DNA of 64,000 bases. Origin: Ascochyta rabiei (taxonomy: Eukaryota > Ascomycota > Dothideomycetes > Pleosporales > Didymellaceae). Positions 1 through 12,189 of the stretch are shown one piece after another. The translations under genes were made by a program, and so were the position numbers. Location of the stretch: assembly GCF_004011695.2 (NCBI RefSeq), contig NC_082422.1, positions 1,332,775 through 1,396,774 on the forward strand. Reading direction: 5' to 3'. Position 1 is the stretch's first letter. Every line of letters starts with the position of its first letter. The notes beneath the pieces were generated by a model. The model did no database searches. It worked only from the letters and a program-made list of their open reading frames with translations, and was not told the origin of the DNA.

Positions 1-3000
1 ACACGCTTACTTGCTCTAAGTAGCTAATAGAGAATTGATGCTGGACAAACTGCTGATTATGTTTGAAGTGATAGCAGCACCCCTACAGATACAGGGGCAC
101 TACAAGGAAATAAACCTAGACGTCTTTGTAAAGGCCACGCACAATGTTATACTAGGACTCCCCTAGTTATAAAAGTACAACCTAAAGATAGACTAGGCAC
201 AAGAAAGACTTTTGCTAGAAGGATGCAAATGCGGCACTAATGCATCTACGCCTACGCAGCGCACGCAGCAGCTGGTAGATAAGAAGGAGATTAACAATGT
301 CTCTTCAACACATAAGACGCGCCAAGATAGAGCAGTCAACTCTGCAGATACTAAGAGCCCTACGGATCACAAAGCGAGAGTTAAGGAGGAAAAGAGTGCA
401 CCTCCTGTTATCCCTAACGTTTACTAACAGTACGTAGAGATGTTTAGAGAAGAGCTTACAGTAAAAGCCCTGCCTAAGCATAAACCCTAGGATTACAAGA
501 TCAAGCTCCAGGAAGGAAAGACACCAACTTTTGGGCCATTATACTAACTATTAGAAAAGGAACTTAAAGTACTTTGCAAGTACATTAAGGAGAACCTTAA
601 GAAGGGATTTATTAGAAGATTAGAATTACCTGCAGGGTACCTAATCATGTTTGTTCCTAAGAAGGATGGCAAGCTACAACCTTGCATTAACTTCAGGAAG
701 CTCAATAAAATCACTATTAAGAACCGCTACCCGCTCCTGAACATCACAGAGTTGCAGGACTGGCTAGCAGGAGCTTAGTACTTTACAGCGTTAGATCTAT
801 AAGGCGCGTACAACCTTATACGCATAAAGGAAGAAGAAGAATAGAAAATAGCATTTAGGACGCAATACGGACTCTACAAGTACCTAGTTATGCTGTTTAG
901 TCTAACAAACGCACCAGCAACGTGTCAGGAGTTAATTAACAACGTCCTTAGAACACACCTTAACAGAACTGTGGTAGCGTACCTAGACAATATCTTAGTG
1001 TACTTAAAGACACTAAAAGAGCACACGCAACACGTTACAGAAGTGCTAGAATGCCTATAGCAGGCAGACCTACAGCTTAAACCTAAAAAGTACAAATGGC
1101 ACAAGGAGGAAGTTGAATTCCTGGGGTACATTGTAGGACAACACAGAGTCAAGATTAGTCTAACTAAGGTGGAAGTAGTCAGGACCTGGCAGACGCCAAA
1201 AACGGTCAAGCAGATCCAGGAATTCTTAGGATTTGTTAACTTTAACCGACGCTTCATTAAGGACTACTCCAAGATCGCAATCCTGCTGACAAAGCTCACG
1301 CGGAAGGACACACCATTTAAGTAGGGACAAGAACAAGACAATGTGTTTAAGGCACTTAAGCAAGCCTGTATTGCACCTCCTATATTAATTATATTTTGCA
1401 GCAGCAAACTAATACGCATAGAGACTAACGCCTTAGATCTTACATTAGGCGCATGTATCACGTAAGAAAAGGATAGACTATAGCACCCTATTGCATACTA
1501 CTCACGCAAGTTCTTAGGACTAGAAGAACGCTACAATGTGCACAACAAAGAATTACTTGTAATTATATCAGCCCTGGAACATTAGCAACCATATGTAGAA
1601 AGTTGCTTAGTACTTACTATCTATACTAACTACAAGAACCTGGTATACTTTACTACAAGTAAAGTCTTAAATAGACGCCAAGTACGTTGGTCTAAGATGC
1701 TTAGACAATACAAATTCAGGATACTATACACTCTAGGCAAGGACAATAGCAGAGCTAATGCACTTAGTTAACGACACGACCTTACTAGAGAAAAAACAAT
1801 TAACCAGTTCGCAGTGTTAGGAATCAACAACGATGGATCCCTAGGACTATTGCAGCAGCTCAACAACATAATGCGAATCGAAATTAACTAGCGCATCACA
1901 TCAGACGTACCAGAGGAACTTTAGGATAAAATTATAGCTAATTACTATAATAACCTGCTACACAGACACCCTGGAATTACACACACAATAGAACTTATTA
2001 AACAACACTACAAGTTTAGCAACATAAAGGATAAGGTTACTAAATACATAAAAACTGTGTTAACTGCCAGTAAAATAAACACAGTACACACGCAAAATAT
2101 AGAGAAATACAGGCAATAGAGCCGCCAACAGCACTATAGACGAACATTACAATAGATTTTATTACTTAGCTGCCTATCTTAAGAGACCCTGTTACTAGAT
2201 ACGACTACGACTCAATCTTCGTTATAGTCGACAGATTCACCAAGTACGCTAAAATAATACCGTTTTGACATAGTTACACTGCAGAGCAGCTTATACAAGT
2301 GTTCCTAGATTGACACATAAGGCATTACAGCATACCTGAATTAATTATTAGCAATTAAGACAAGCTCTTTACGTTAAACTACTGGACTACGCTCTTGGCA
2401 GCTATCGGTACCAAGAAGAAGCTCTTAACAGCCTATCATCTGCAGACGGATGGACAGACTGAAAGAACTAATCAGACCATAGAAACATACCTACAGATTT
2501 ACAGCAACCAGCAGTAAGATAACTAGGTTTTGCTGTTACCTATAGCACAGATTGCATATAACAACAAATTGTTAGAAGTAACAGGTAAATTGCTGTTCTT
2601 CCTGAACCACAGGATGCACCTAAATCTCTTTACCAGAAGTCTGGATACGCCAATTCAGACTAAATTAGCAATATCCTTAGTAGCAAGACTGAAGGAAGTG
2701 CACAAGAAGGTACTAGAAAACATTAGTAAGGCTTAAGAACAAGCAATCTTATATGTTAACCAGAAAAGAAAAACAGCACCTTAGCTGAAAGAGGGGGATA
2801 AAGTCTATCTCCTTACTAAAAACCTTCGCACACAAAGACTAACAAAAAAACTGGACCACGTTAAAGTCAGACCCTTTTTTATTTCTAAGCAGATAAGCAC
2901 AGTTAACTATAGACTTAATCTGCCAAAGGATGCAAAGATCTATCCTGTGTTCCACATATCGCTATTAGAACCAGCCAACCTAAGAACGCCTATCTAAAAG

Positions 3001-3190
3001 AACTTCCATTATTAAGCCGACGGCGAAGATGAATAGGAAGTTGAAAAAATAGTAACACATTAAGGGAATAGCAACTAACAAAGATACCTGGTTAAATAGT
3101 TAGGATACCTAGACTTAGAAAACACATAGGAACCACCTGCGCACCTTACAAGTTGCTACTAATTAGTACGCAAGTACCATAATTCGCAAC
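1..3190 (+). pseudogene. gypsy Pol: protease end, RT, RNase H, integrase, chromodomain (RIP-mutated)
   Basis: Polyprotein that would copy and integrate the element; now dead. The protease end is marked by VILGLP near 145-170, followed by TAG where Trp is usual. RT begins around 655 with KKDGKLQPC and has its active site at 980-991 as YLDN instead of YLDD. RNase H follows (about 1410-1800), then integrase with a CVNC zinc half-site near 2055 and TDGQTER near 2450. A chromodomain at about 3030-3165 contains EVEKIV, YLVK and LGYLD. Chromodomains place it in the chromovirus clade and usually direct integration to heterochromatin. In-frame TAG and TAA are frequent and there is little sign of frameshift, so point mutation caused the decay. 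Confidence 0.92.
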
Positions 3191-3217
3191 AGACTCTTTG
3201 ATTAAACCAAGAGCCCC

Positions 3218-3652
3218 CTAGGTAGCTGGCGAGGCACACATGCCAATGGACGCAGCAGGACAGTTAGGATTAACTTCCTTAGCCAGGTCCAACTTGCCAG
3301 CCTTAACCATCCCATTTGCTAAACACAGCGCCTTTTGCCGCGCGCGTTTATTTACCTGTTTTAGGATTTTCTTATTACGCAATAATTGCGCAATAACAGT
3401 TGTAAGGAGCAACTTGTCTTCTTCTACTTTTTTCTTATACTCCTTACAAGTCTTATCTAACAACGCCTAAGACATGTTTATATATGGCTTGCCGGCCTTT
3501 ATACACTTAGCACACTTTAGACCTTTTAGACTACCTAGCATAATATAGCACTTATAGCCGCTAAAGAAACAATAATTATAGGGGACTTTAGTGGGTGTAT
3601 TAGCTTGGCAGATTTCTAATGCAAGACGGATGTTGCAGGCGTACAAGGACAT
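3218..3652 (-). pseudogene. antisense accessory ORF of gypsy family 1, zinc-binding type plus coiled coil
   Basis: A 144-codon frame running opposite to pol between the chromodomain and the polypurine tract. It starts at an ATG (3650-3652) and is broken once, by TAG at 3467-3469, probably a mutated TGG. The N-terminal half has spaced cysteines (YNYCFFSGYKC, then KCAKCIKAGK). The C-terminal half is charged and leucine-rich (KEYKKKVEEDKLLL onward), likely a coiled coil. One stop in 144 codons contrasts with the riddled pol frame, although a Lys-rich, Gln-poor protein gains few RIP stops. The matching frame exists at 35235-35665. Function unknown; the cysteine layout suggests a zinc-binding nucleic-acid or protein adaptor. 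Confidence 0.6.
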
Positions 3653-3732
3653 CTTAACTTACAGGTTACTAGATGCAGAGATCGCAGATTATATAAAACT
3701 CTAACAGACAATTATATAGTTTAAGGACAAAC

Positions 3733-3752
3733 TAAAGGGGAAGGGGGGATAG
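3733..3752 (+). other. polypurine tract of gypsy family 1
   Basis: Purine run (aaagggg, aagggggg) directly upstream of the LTR start TGTTACGATCC. It serves as plus-strand primer in LTR retrotransposons and fixes the element as plus-oriented. The same tract precedes the LTR start at 35766. Confidence 0.8.
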
Positions 3753-4239
3753 TGTTACGATCCTGTGCTAGGGCACGGCACAAACATAAGTACCAGCCAA
3801 CCAAGACCCCTAACTCTGCTCTAAAGGAACGAACAGTAGAGAAGGACAGAACAGATAGGGATGTTACGTGACTGCTTGTTAATAAGCATAACACACGTAA
3901 CTGCTTATTAACAAGTATAGTACAATATGCTTGTCCACAAGCACCCTTATATATTTTATTAGACTAACTCTAGTTACTTATTAATAAGCACTGTATCTCC
4001 TTAGTATATAGTTAGCAGGAACACAACCCTTATAGTTTGTGTTCAACCTTATTAATTAAGTTTGTCTTTAGAATCTTAACCTGCTCTTGAACTAGACAGT
4101 CTACTCTGTACTATTCATTGCACCCTATCTTCACGAGCTTTGCTTAGTTAATAACCCTTACCGATCCAGTAACCGTACTCATCCCTAAGAACCAATAGAA
4201 TTAGTGCTTACGGTCTTTAACTAAAGTACGACTTCAACA
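3753..4239 (+). repeat. 3' LTR of gypsy family 1, copy 1 (487 bp)
   Basis: Starts TGTTACGATCC after the polypurine tract and ends CTTCAACA, the TG...CA ends expected of an LTR. The same sequence is found at 35766-35779 plus 40888-41449, split by a Copia insertion. The U3-like part holds two units of a 29-bp repeat with a palindromic core (about 3865-3925). The other copy has about five. Confidence 0.9.
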
Positions 4240-4783
4240 TATAGCTGCTAATTTGTTAAACTTAGTAACTGCTCTACTTATCTAGAAGTTAAGCATTTCC
4301 CTTTACGCCTGTAGCTCTCCTTAAGTAATCTCTATTATAAACTAGCTAACTGTAGATCCCTCTATATATAGTATTAGGATATTAGCAACCTTAGTAATGT
4401 CCTTACTCTTAATAGCCTTTAAGACTAATAACTACCACACTACCCCCTCTCCTAGTTCTAGCTCCTTCTGTGCAATTGCCCTTTGCTGCAATATTATAAA
4501 CTTTATGTGTAGTAAAGTAGATATAAAGAAGTTATAAGCTAATGTTATAAGGGGGAGAGTTAGAAGTAACAGGGTAGCTCTGCTTTAAGAGTGTCCTAGG
4601 CAGCTGTAGGCCTGCTTTTCTTCTACATTTTTACTTACTATTTATGTTTTTTACTTACTTTTACTTGCTATAATTGTTAATTGTTTATAAACAGTTATTT
4701 TAGTTATAAGCTGTTAGCTTACACCTTTCTCTATACTTAGTAAGTGCCTAGGCTAAGTTATTTTTACTAGCGTTAAGTTTTAG

Positions 4784-4837
4784 CTAATTAGGAGTCAACT
4801 AGTAAGACCTGGTAACTGCTAATTAGCTTGTAGCTTC
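4784..4837. repeat. 44-bp palindrome, copy 1
   Basis: Near-perfect inverted repeat with 15-16-base arms beginning CTAATTAG and a short centre containing ACTAGTAAGACC. The same sequence occurs at 9207 and 13133 in other contexts. Confidence 0.75.
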
Positions 4838-4959
4838 AGTAGTTAGGATGTTACCCCTTCTATCTTTAGCAGTCTGTCCTATAGACTACACTGCTATTCC
4901 TTATTATTAGAGTCTAAATTTAATAATTTATTATATATTTTATATTACAGTCTTTTGTA

Positions 4960-7900
4960 CTGCGTAAGAGGTTAAGAGTAGATTTTAATACTTAGTAAAT
5001 TGCAACTAGTAGGTGTTCTTCCCTTGTCTGCTAGAATAGGGGTGCTTAAATTCTTAGCAACCTTACTTTTTCTACTCTATAGAAACATGTCCTTATAGTT
5101 TTAATTCTAGGTATCTTCTCTCTATACCTTTATAAGTCCCTTCTCTTCTAACTAAATGTCCTCTAGTAAACGCTTACAGAACTTCTTTATTCTCTACCCT
5201 AGTACTGTATGTAGCATACTAGTCCTGTTAAGGTCTTTAAGTAAATAGGTGCCCCTGTCTAGCTGTATTCTGTTAAGTGACACTTAGTATAGCCTAAGCC
5301 ACTTCTTTCTTAACTTCTTATCTCTAGACATGTTAATTTGTCCTACTAAGTCCTACAGTAGAACTAGGTCTCTAGGGTTAATCTACTTATGCCGAACTTT
5401 GTTGTTATCGTCCTAATATTCCTTTTTTAACGCTCTTAGTTAATTAGTTATGCTAACTGCATCTTTTAGGAACTAATTCTAGAGATCTAACTACATAGCC
5501 CTAATTGCAAGTAGTTAAGCCCTGTTCTTAACCTTCTAGAATAGTAGTGTTTGCTATATTAGTAGTAACAGTTTAATTAGAAGAACTAGGTTCTAGCTAG
5601 TAATAAGTTAATATGCTAAGTATCCTATAGATTGTATAGAGATCCTGTTAGCTAAGAGCACTGTTAGTAGGTTATCTACCTATAACCCCTTAAGCTTTGC
5701 AAGTACGTTAACAATAGGTTTATGTCCACCCTCTACTTTTCCTATTACTTAAGGGTTGTGTGCGGAGGCCTGTACCCTCTTAATACCGTAGATTAAAGTA
5801 AGCCTCTTAACTACTTTAGTAAAGTCTAGTCTGCTGTTAACTATAAGTCTTCTTATAGTGCTCTACCTATAGACAATGTCTTTATATAGGAACTTTACTA
5901 CTGTTAACAACTTGTTATTATAAAGTGCCCTTACCTCTATCCACCTACTTAAGTATTCTCTAGCTGCAACTAGGTACTAGAAGCCTCTGCTTATTAGCAT
6001 GTGCACAATATTAATAGCAACTAACTCCTACAGTGTATAGAAGTAGGTACTAGTTAATATATCCTTTATAATCTTAGTTACTCTAAGTTAGCACTCCTTA
6101 CACGTAGAGATTTTTCTCTTAACACTTCTGTACATATTAAGCTAGTAGTATTATTAAGAGACTATAGAGAACACCGCATTTATACCCCTATAACTAATAG
6201 TTTAGTAGATATCCTATATAACTGTAGTTTAGATATCTACATTATTAACTATACGCCTAATAATAATATTCCTTAATATTTTTTAGAATAAGTAGCTGTC
6301 CCTCTTAAAGAGGTTTATAGCTCTCTTCTTCTAAGCCCTACACTCTTTCCTACTTAACCTAACTAGGGTCTTTAGGAAGTATAGAAAAACAGCAATGTCC
6401 TCTAATTTCTAGAAGTATTCCTGTCTTAGAATCTAGGTAGTCCTTATGTTAACCTGGTTACCTAATACTACGTTTGCTATTAGGTTTTTAACAAACTCTT
6501 TAACGTCAGATTTAGGTTTATCTAGGTTCTCCCACCCCTCTAGCTTTTGGTATCTTAATAGTGCATCTGTAACTATATTCTTCTTTCCTAGTATATAGCG
6601 TATTTTAAAGTCCTAGAGTAGAATTACAGCAAGCTACCTGTTTATAACTAAGCCTAGAAGGTCTAACAACAACCTATTTAGCTAGGTAATTAATATTTAG
6701 GTGTTATTCTTAATAATAAAGTGTATACTATATAGCTACATCCTAAACTTCTTAAGTGCCTAAACAACTACATTGCATTTAAGCTTTGTTAAGTGCTACC
6801 TACTTTCTACCTTAGACTAGATAGTGCTTTTAAATCTGTATAGGTGTTATTTTCTGTCTAGGCCTATTTGTTTAAGGCATGCTCCTGCGCCTTTATTACT
6901 TGCATTAACTAAGAGAAACACTAAACTGGGATTTTTGTGAGATATTGTTATAAGCGCAGGTGTATTAATAATATGCTCTTTTAGGAGTAATATTAAGCTC
7001 TGTTCTGCGTTGCCCTATTGCTATACTGCATTATTCTTTAATAACTAGAATAGTAGCTTTACTTTTAAGGCAAATAAGAGTATCTAGATATAGTAGTAAA
7101 CTACAATTCCTATAAACATCTAGACCTCCTTTAGGTTCTAACACTCTAGCTAATTTGTAATTTTATTAACTTTCTTTTGTGCTGGATATTGTCCTTCTAC
7201 CAAAACTTTGTAGCTAACCACCCCTAATTGATCGTGTCCCTAGTAGCATTTAAGTCCTAACACTGTGCCCCTAGCTCTTTCTACGTCTGTAAGGACCCTA
7301 TCTAGTTACTAGATGTGCTTAAGCATATATCGCCTAACACTAGGTAAAGCCTCCTTACTATTATAATCTATCTTTAGGCTACTGCTAGTAATATTATTAA
7401 GGAAAGGAAGTGTATCTAGCTAGTAATCCTTAAGAATCTTTGTTATAATTCTTTAGAAGACAGCTACTAAGTTAGTAGCCCCTTAAACTAGGGTACATAA
7501 TTATAAAAGGCTAATTAGCGTTATAACTGCTGTTATGTCTCTACTATCTTTGTGCAGTATTATCTAGTTATAACTAGAGAAGAAGTCTATAAGTAACATA
7601 ATCTTATAGCTAGTAAACCTCTTAGAGAACTTGTCTGTAGTTAGAGGGGTTCCTGCATCTTAAACAGAGACCCTGTTTATGTGTTTAGCGTTGTTAATAA
7701 ACTAGAATCTACTGTCTTTCTTAGATACTAAATGCTATAGGTTTCTGTATTAGCTGTTGTATTGCTTATGTGTTCCTTATTCTAATCTTTTGTTTAACAT
7801 CTAAATAAGTTCCCCTTCTAGACTTCTTATAACAGGGAAGGTCTTAACCTGCTAAGCTTTGTGTAGAATTGTCCTAATTTAGTATAGAGGAGAAACCTCC

Positions 7901-8200
7901 TTCTAAATCTACCTAGATTTAGAAAAAGTAAAAGCTATAGCTGCTTCTCTGTTTAGGATTATTTCCTTAAAGAGCGCTATCTCTGCTAGGAATAGAGTAT
8001 TGCCAAACTTCTAATCTTTTATTCTCTAGGGAGTAAGCCTTTTTCCTCTTAGGAACAGGGCATATTACCTTTTAAATAAGTAATTAAAAGGCCTAAAATT
8101 ATATAGCCTTAAACTAACTATTAGCTGCTGTTGTTTATATGCAACTCTTTTCTAGTCTTCCTAAGTAAGTTCTATAGGTTTATTAGGTTATAGATTATTA
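4960..8200 (-). pseudogene. gypsy Pol of second family: RT, RNase H, integrase (decayed)
   Basis: Read from right to left, the minus strand gives recognisable gypsy RT: GTPLTTDKFS then LIDFFSSY near 7600-7630, and the catalytic box as LPFLNN near 7390-7405 in place of LPFLDD. RNase H follows (IFLSVDASNK-like, about 6900) and the linker ILGKKNIVTDAL sits near 6580. Integrase occupies about 6450-4960, with IRRLIVNS and KRVQASAHNP near 5700-5860 corresponding to the second Asp region and the HNPQANG-type stretch. Many TAA and TAG codons interrupt every segment. It belongs to a gypsy lineage distinct from the two chromovirus families in this window. Confidence 0.8.
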
Positions 8201-9206
8201 ACATGTTAAACCTTTACCCCTACTTGTTTATAGAGTATATTAACTTCTTAGTTTTTAACTATATTATACTAACTTCTTGTCCTTAATAATTATAAGTTTA
8301 TTTAGGATAGTAAGATAAGGAAGTCCTTATCTGCATGTACCTGCCTAGGGTCCCCTCCCTTAGAGATCTATTAGAGACTGCTGGCATCGTTCTGTGTAAA
8401 GATAAAACTACTTAGGCCTTTTAAGATTCCTAAATCTATAGTTATACATAGGAAGTAGTAGTTTACTTCTACTAAGTAACAGACCTTTAGTGTTGTTAGG
8501 TCTTTACTAGTATCAGAACATCCTAGCCTAATTAAGGAGTTCCCCTAACTTTTCCCTTATCCTAGTTATGCTTAACTAGGGTAGAGTAGTAATGAGATAG
8601 GTCTAATGCAATAAAGGTAGCGTTCCTCCTACTATTATTAGACATAATACAGTACATAGTTCTTCTAAAAACGTTATACTGTATAGCTAGTCTTACTAAT
8701 AAGCACTATAGCATTCTAAGGATAACTAATCTTATTAGGTTCCTTACAAGTCTGAAGTGCATTAAGGTTATAACTTCTCTAATCTAGACTAGGACATTCT
8801 ACAACGTTCTAACAAATAGATCTATGCTACTATTAGCTGTAATAACGCCCTGCTCTTTTCCTATTAGGTGTGTTATTTCTTTGTACACTATTCCTAGCGC
8901 TTAAGAAGCACTAAACCTTATTATACTTATCTAAGCTCTAGTATTAATTAAGCAGCTAACTGTATGTAACCTAATACAAGCCTAGCATGTTAGTAAGACT
9001 TAGTACACTAGCGTCTCTAACCTAGTAGTTTCTATAGTTTTAGCTAGCTTATTTAGAGGATCTTTATTTTCCTATGTATTGCTGTGTGCTTCCACTTAGT
9101 AGCTTCTGTAAGCATTCCTCTCTAATCTAATATTAAAGTATTAAGCCCTGCTGTTCTTAATTATAGGGTAATTTTTTCTAAACTTGGCGCTAGTGCGGAC
9201 CCTTAT

Positions 9207-9258
9207 AATTTCTAGCTAATTAGCAGTTAACTAGTAAGACCTGTTAACTCCTAATTAG
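9207..9258. repeat. 44-bp palindrome, copy 2
   Basis: Same inverted repeat as at 4784: arms CTAATTAG(G/C)AGTTAAC around a roughly 12-base centre. It lies between the gag-like and pol segments of the minus-strand gypsy remnant. Confidence 0.75.
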
Positions 9259-9279
9259 TTAGAACCTCTGGCCCCTAGG

Positions 9280-10860
9280 ATCGCTACGTTAACGCTCCTG
9301 CTAACTATTAGGTTAGAGTCTAACTCCTTTATAAGCTTCTGGAACATTGCTTAGATATAACGCTAGGAGACTAAGTCTCTAACAGTAATCCCTTGTACTT
9401 CTTAACAAAGAATTGCAGTTAGAATCTTGTTTTTAGATAGTTTAAGTAGGTTAGCTATTCTATTGTCTAAGCTAGTTATTAAGTGCTTCCTCTTTTGCTA
9501 ATTCAATAGTAGAATAGTTTCTAATACCTTTTCTTATAATAGTAGTTTAATAATAGCATACAGCTAACTGTAAGGTTAACTAGTAAAAGGTATTATTTAC
9601 TTGTTCTCTATTAGCAAAGGGCTTAACTCTAACAAGTCTTTAATATCTACTACTAACTTATCTCTAGCATTATTGTATACTTGCTTAACTGTAGCTTATA
9701 AAAACGTTAAAGGTCTTTCTTTCCTAACTACAGCTCTCTAAGCTCTTTATAGGATAGTATTAACTTAGCAGTCGCGTGCCTTGTCTAACCTAGTTACTGC
9801 GTTTAAGGAGGAGCTATCTTTAACGTTATATGCCCCTAGTACAATATCCCTGTTATTAATGTAATTAAGACTATACACTTTGTAATAGTTATTGTTAAGG
9901 ATTTAGAAGTTCTAAAAAGAGTGCAATAACTTATAGTCTGGCTTATAATTATCTATTATAGTTAGTGCGCTAACACTTCTAATAATCTTTCCCTATATAT
10001 CTAGGCCTGGGCTAGATCTATACATTACCCCTCTAGGCCTAGAGTCTACACCTTTAAATAGATTAGGCTTAACTACAGAGGCTGGCTAGTCTAAGACATC
10101 CTGTAAAACTTTAAAGCACTCTTAAATCTTCTGTTTTAACTAATTAAGTTAATAAGTAGGCAGGACAGATCCTTAGATAGGTTTAATTTAATAGTAAGTA
10201 GGACCAAAGTAGTATCTGCATTAACTGTCTTAGTTAAGCTAAAAGCTGCACTACTCTATGTAGGTAAGTGCTCTGTATAATTTACACTTGTAGGCTTAGT
10301 AGTTTAGCTCTCTACACATGTTACAGGAGTTACTATACTTTCTTCCTTAGGAGTAGTTTACTTCTTGTCTTAGGTTAACGTTCCTAGGTGCGTTAGTAAT
10401 GTAAGAGCCATTGTTCCTTTCCTAGGTAGCACTAGCTCTAGTTGCTTAAGAAATAAAGTAAGTATAATTAGTAGGAGACTAAAGGATCTCTCTTATCTAA
10501 TTGTTGGAGTTTATAAGGGTGCTAACCTCTGCTAGGGATAACTTCTATCCGCCTATTGCCTAGACAAGCTCTTTAACGTCTTTATTAATACTAGAAGGTA
10601 GAGGTGTTTTACTCTTACTACCCTAACTAGCCAGTTAATCCTTAGCCTAGGTAATAATAGACTTAGCGTTAATTAGCTCCTTAGTGCTGTTTATAAGGCG
10701 CTAGGTTTCCTTATAATATTTATTATCCCTTCTAAGCGCTAATTTCTTTAAGCGTTAGCGCTGCTTATGCACCCTTTTTATAAAATTATAGATGTTATTA
10801 AGTATAAATAAAGATTAATCTTTTATGTCTAGCCTGTTTTGCATGTTAAATAGGACAAGG
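9280..10860 (-). pseudogene. Gag-like protein with CCHC zinc knuckle (decayed)
   Basis: Minus-strand frame upstream of the pol segment. A charged, Lys/Arg-rich N-terminal part (about 10800-10560) is followed by a nucleocapsid knuckle near 10275-10320. This reads CNMCRELNYxAYKC, a C-x2-C-x4-H-x4-C knuckle in which His has become Tyr (CAC to TAC). A long region without recognised motifs follows to about 9280. Gag would package element RNA. Position before the pol segment on the same strand supports the assignment. The boundary between Gag and protease was not resolved. Confidence 0.6.
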
Positions 10861-11650
10861 TCTTTGTTAACCTTTAGCAGTCCTAAGAAGAAGTAGTATC
10901 CTTCCTTAGAGGTTAGAATTTAATTATTCTTTTAATATATATTACTGTACACTACAAAGTTAGTATAGTAGTGTAATAGTCTAGGGAAGGCTTAAGAGGT
11001 TTCTTTAATATAGGCTTTAAGGAACGCTTAATTGCCTATACGTTAAGCAGTGTCCTAGTCTTTCTAGTAATCCTTTATAGCAATCTAAAGCTTAACCTAA
11101 TTATCTATAGCATATAGTTTTAGGCGTTTAATAAACCTCCTGCAGTAATTATAGCAGTAGTTAGGGAGAACCCTAACCTTCTGCTTATTACTTAACCCTC
11201 TGTTTTCTGCTATATAGTTATAGTTATTAAGGAACTCTATAACCTCCTTTTTATTAAAGGATAGTTAGATAGACCTTCCCTTTATTAGAATAACAACCTA
11301 ATAGCTGTTTCCTGTTAGGGAAGACAGTGTCTCTATAGAGTCTAAAGGGTTATCTATAGTAGTGTACATTAATCCTTAGTAGTCTGTTATATTAAGTAGA
11401 TAATAGTTTCTTATAATTAAAGTAATCTTAATTGCTCTGTCTGTTAGAGCAGCTTAGTCCCTGTCTTTTATGTTCCTCTTGTCCTAAGTCCTAAGGAATA
11501 GGGCTAAGCAGAACTATGCGGATAATATATATAATAAGCATTAGAAATTAGACTAAGATAGTCCCTTTACTAAGGCTTTTCTAGGTTAACTAGACGCCTA
11601 CCTTGTTTTAAGCTTGTTTTTCTTGTTTTCTAAATAATAGGTCTGATAGT

Positions 11651-11878
11651 AACGTCCTAGTCTAGAGTTAACAGGATAATTCCTAGGCCGTGCCCCAGCC
11701 TTTAGAGTGGCAGATATTTACATAATAACGTCCTAGTCCAGAGTTAACAGGATAATTCCTAGGCCGTGCCCCAGCCTTCAGAGTGGCAGATATTCAGATA
11801 ATAACGTCCTAGTCTAGAGTTAACAGGATAATTCCTAAACCATACCCTAGCCTTTAGAGTGGCAAAATTTTGATGTTG
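11651..11878. repeat. three tandem 76-bp repeats
   Basis: Units start with aacgtcctagtc at 11651, 11727 and 11803. The first two are nearly identical and keep ggccgtgcccc. The third carries C-to-T changes in the same block. They sit just right of the minus-strand gypsy remnant and may be part of its lost 5' LTR or leader. Confidence 0.9.
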
Positions 11879-11958
11879 CCTGCTATACCGTGCCCCCTGG
11901 TTAGGTTACCATTTTGTTCCAGTATAAGTATCAAAGCATCTCGTTTAGCAGGCACATC

Positions 11959-11960
<2 letters not shown>

Positions 11961-12041
<81 letters not shown>
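11961..12041. repeat. (GA)n microsatellite, 81 bp
   Basis: An uninterrupted GA run. Open frames here on both strands (Arg-Glu or Leu-Ser repeats) are artefacts of the dinucleotide repeat. Confidence 0.98.
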
Positions 12042-12043
<2 letters not shown>

Positions 12044-12045
12044 AT

Positions 12046-12187
12046 AGATTAATAGTGAGGTAGGTGGTAAGGTGTCCGTCTATTAGATGGATGGATGCCC
12101 CTCTTATACCTAGCATCTAAGGGATTGCCAAGGTTATCCCCCCTGTTCACCAGCATTACCAAGGTAGTTACTCTATGCACCAGCACA
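12046..12187 (+). repeat. dispersed GC-balanced repeat, copy A (inverted copy at 28585)
   Basis: About 140 bp that reappears in reverse complement at 28585-28740 at roughly 90% identity by eye, with shared blocks such as ggtggtaaggtgtc and cccctcttatacct. It is little RIP-mutated compared with its neighbours. Both copies lie next to microsatellites. No coding frame or known family was recognised. Confidence 0.8.
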
Positions 12188-12189
12188 CT

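Larger units (their letters stand above)
1..4239 (+). mobile_element. Ty3/gypsy chromovirus family 1, copy 1 (5' part outside window)
   Basis: LTR retrotransposon remnant running from the protease end of Pol through reverse transcriptase, RNase H, integrase and chromodomain to a 3' LTR at 3753-4239. An antisense accessory ORF lies between the chromodomain and the polypurine tract. The same family recurs at 28780-41449 in the same orientation. The two copies differ mainly by C-to-T and G-to-A changes in CpA/TpG context, which is the RIP pattern. The 5' LTR, gag and most of the protease lie left of the window, so insertion age and target duplication cannot be judged. Confidence 0.93.
4240..11640 (-). 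mobile_element. Ty3/gypsy remnant, second family, minus strand
   Basis: A heavily mutated element whose coding order on the minus strand (right to left) is Gag with a zinc knuckle (about 10300), RT/RNase H (about 8150-6500) and integrase (about 6450-4960). No clear LTR pair was found. The left edge abuts the gypsy family 1 LTR at 4239 and the right edge meets 76-bp tandem repeats at 11651, so both ends are approximate. Two copies of a 44-bp palindrome lie inside (4784, 9207). A primer-binding-site-like sequence in the opposite orientation at 9185 leaves open that two elements are merged here. Confidence 0.72.

Noticed and set aside
11870..12116. Short ORFs with Arg-Glu or Leu-Ser repeats
   Set aside because: Translations of the GA microsatellite.
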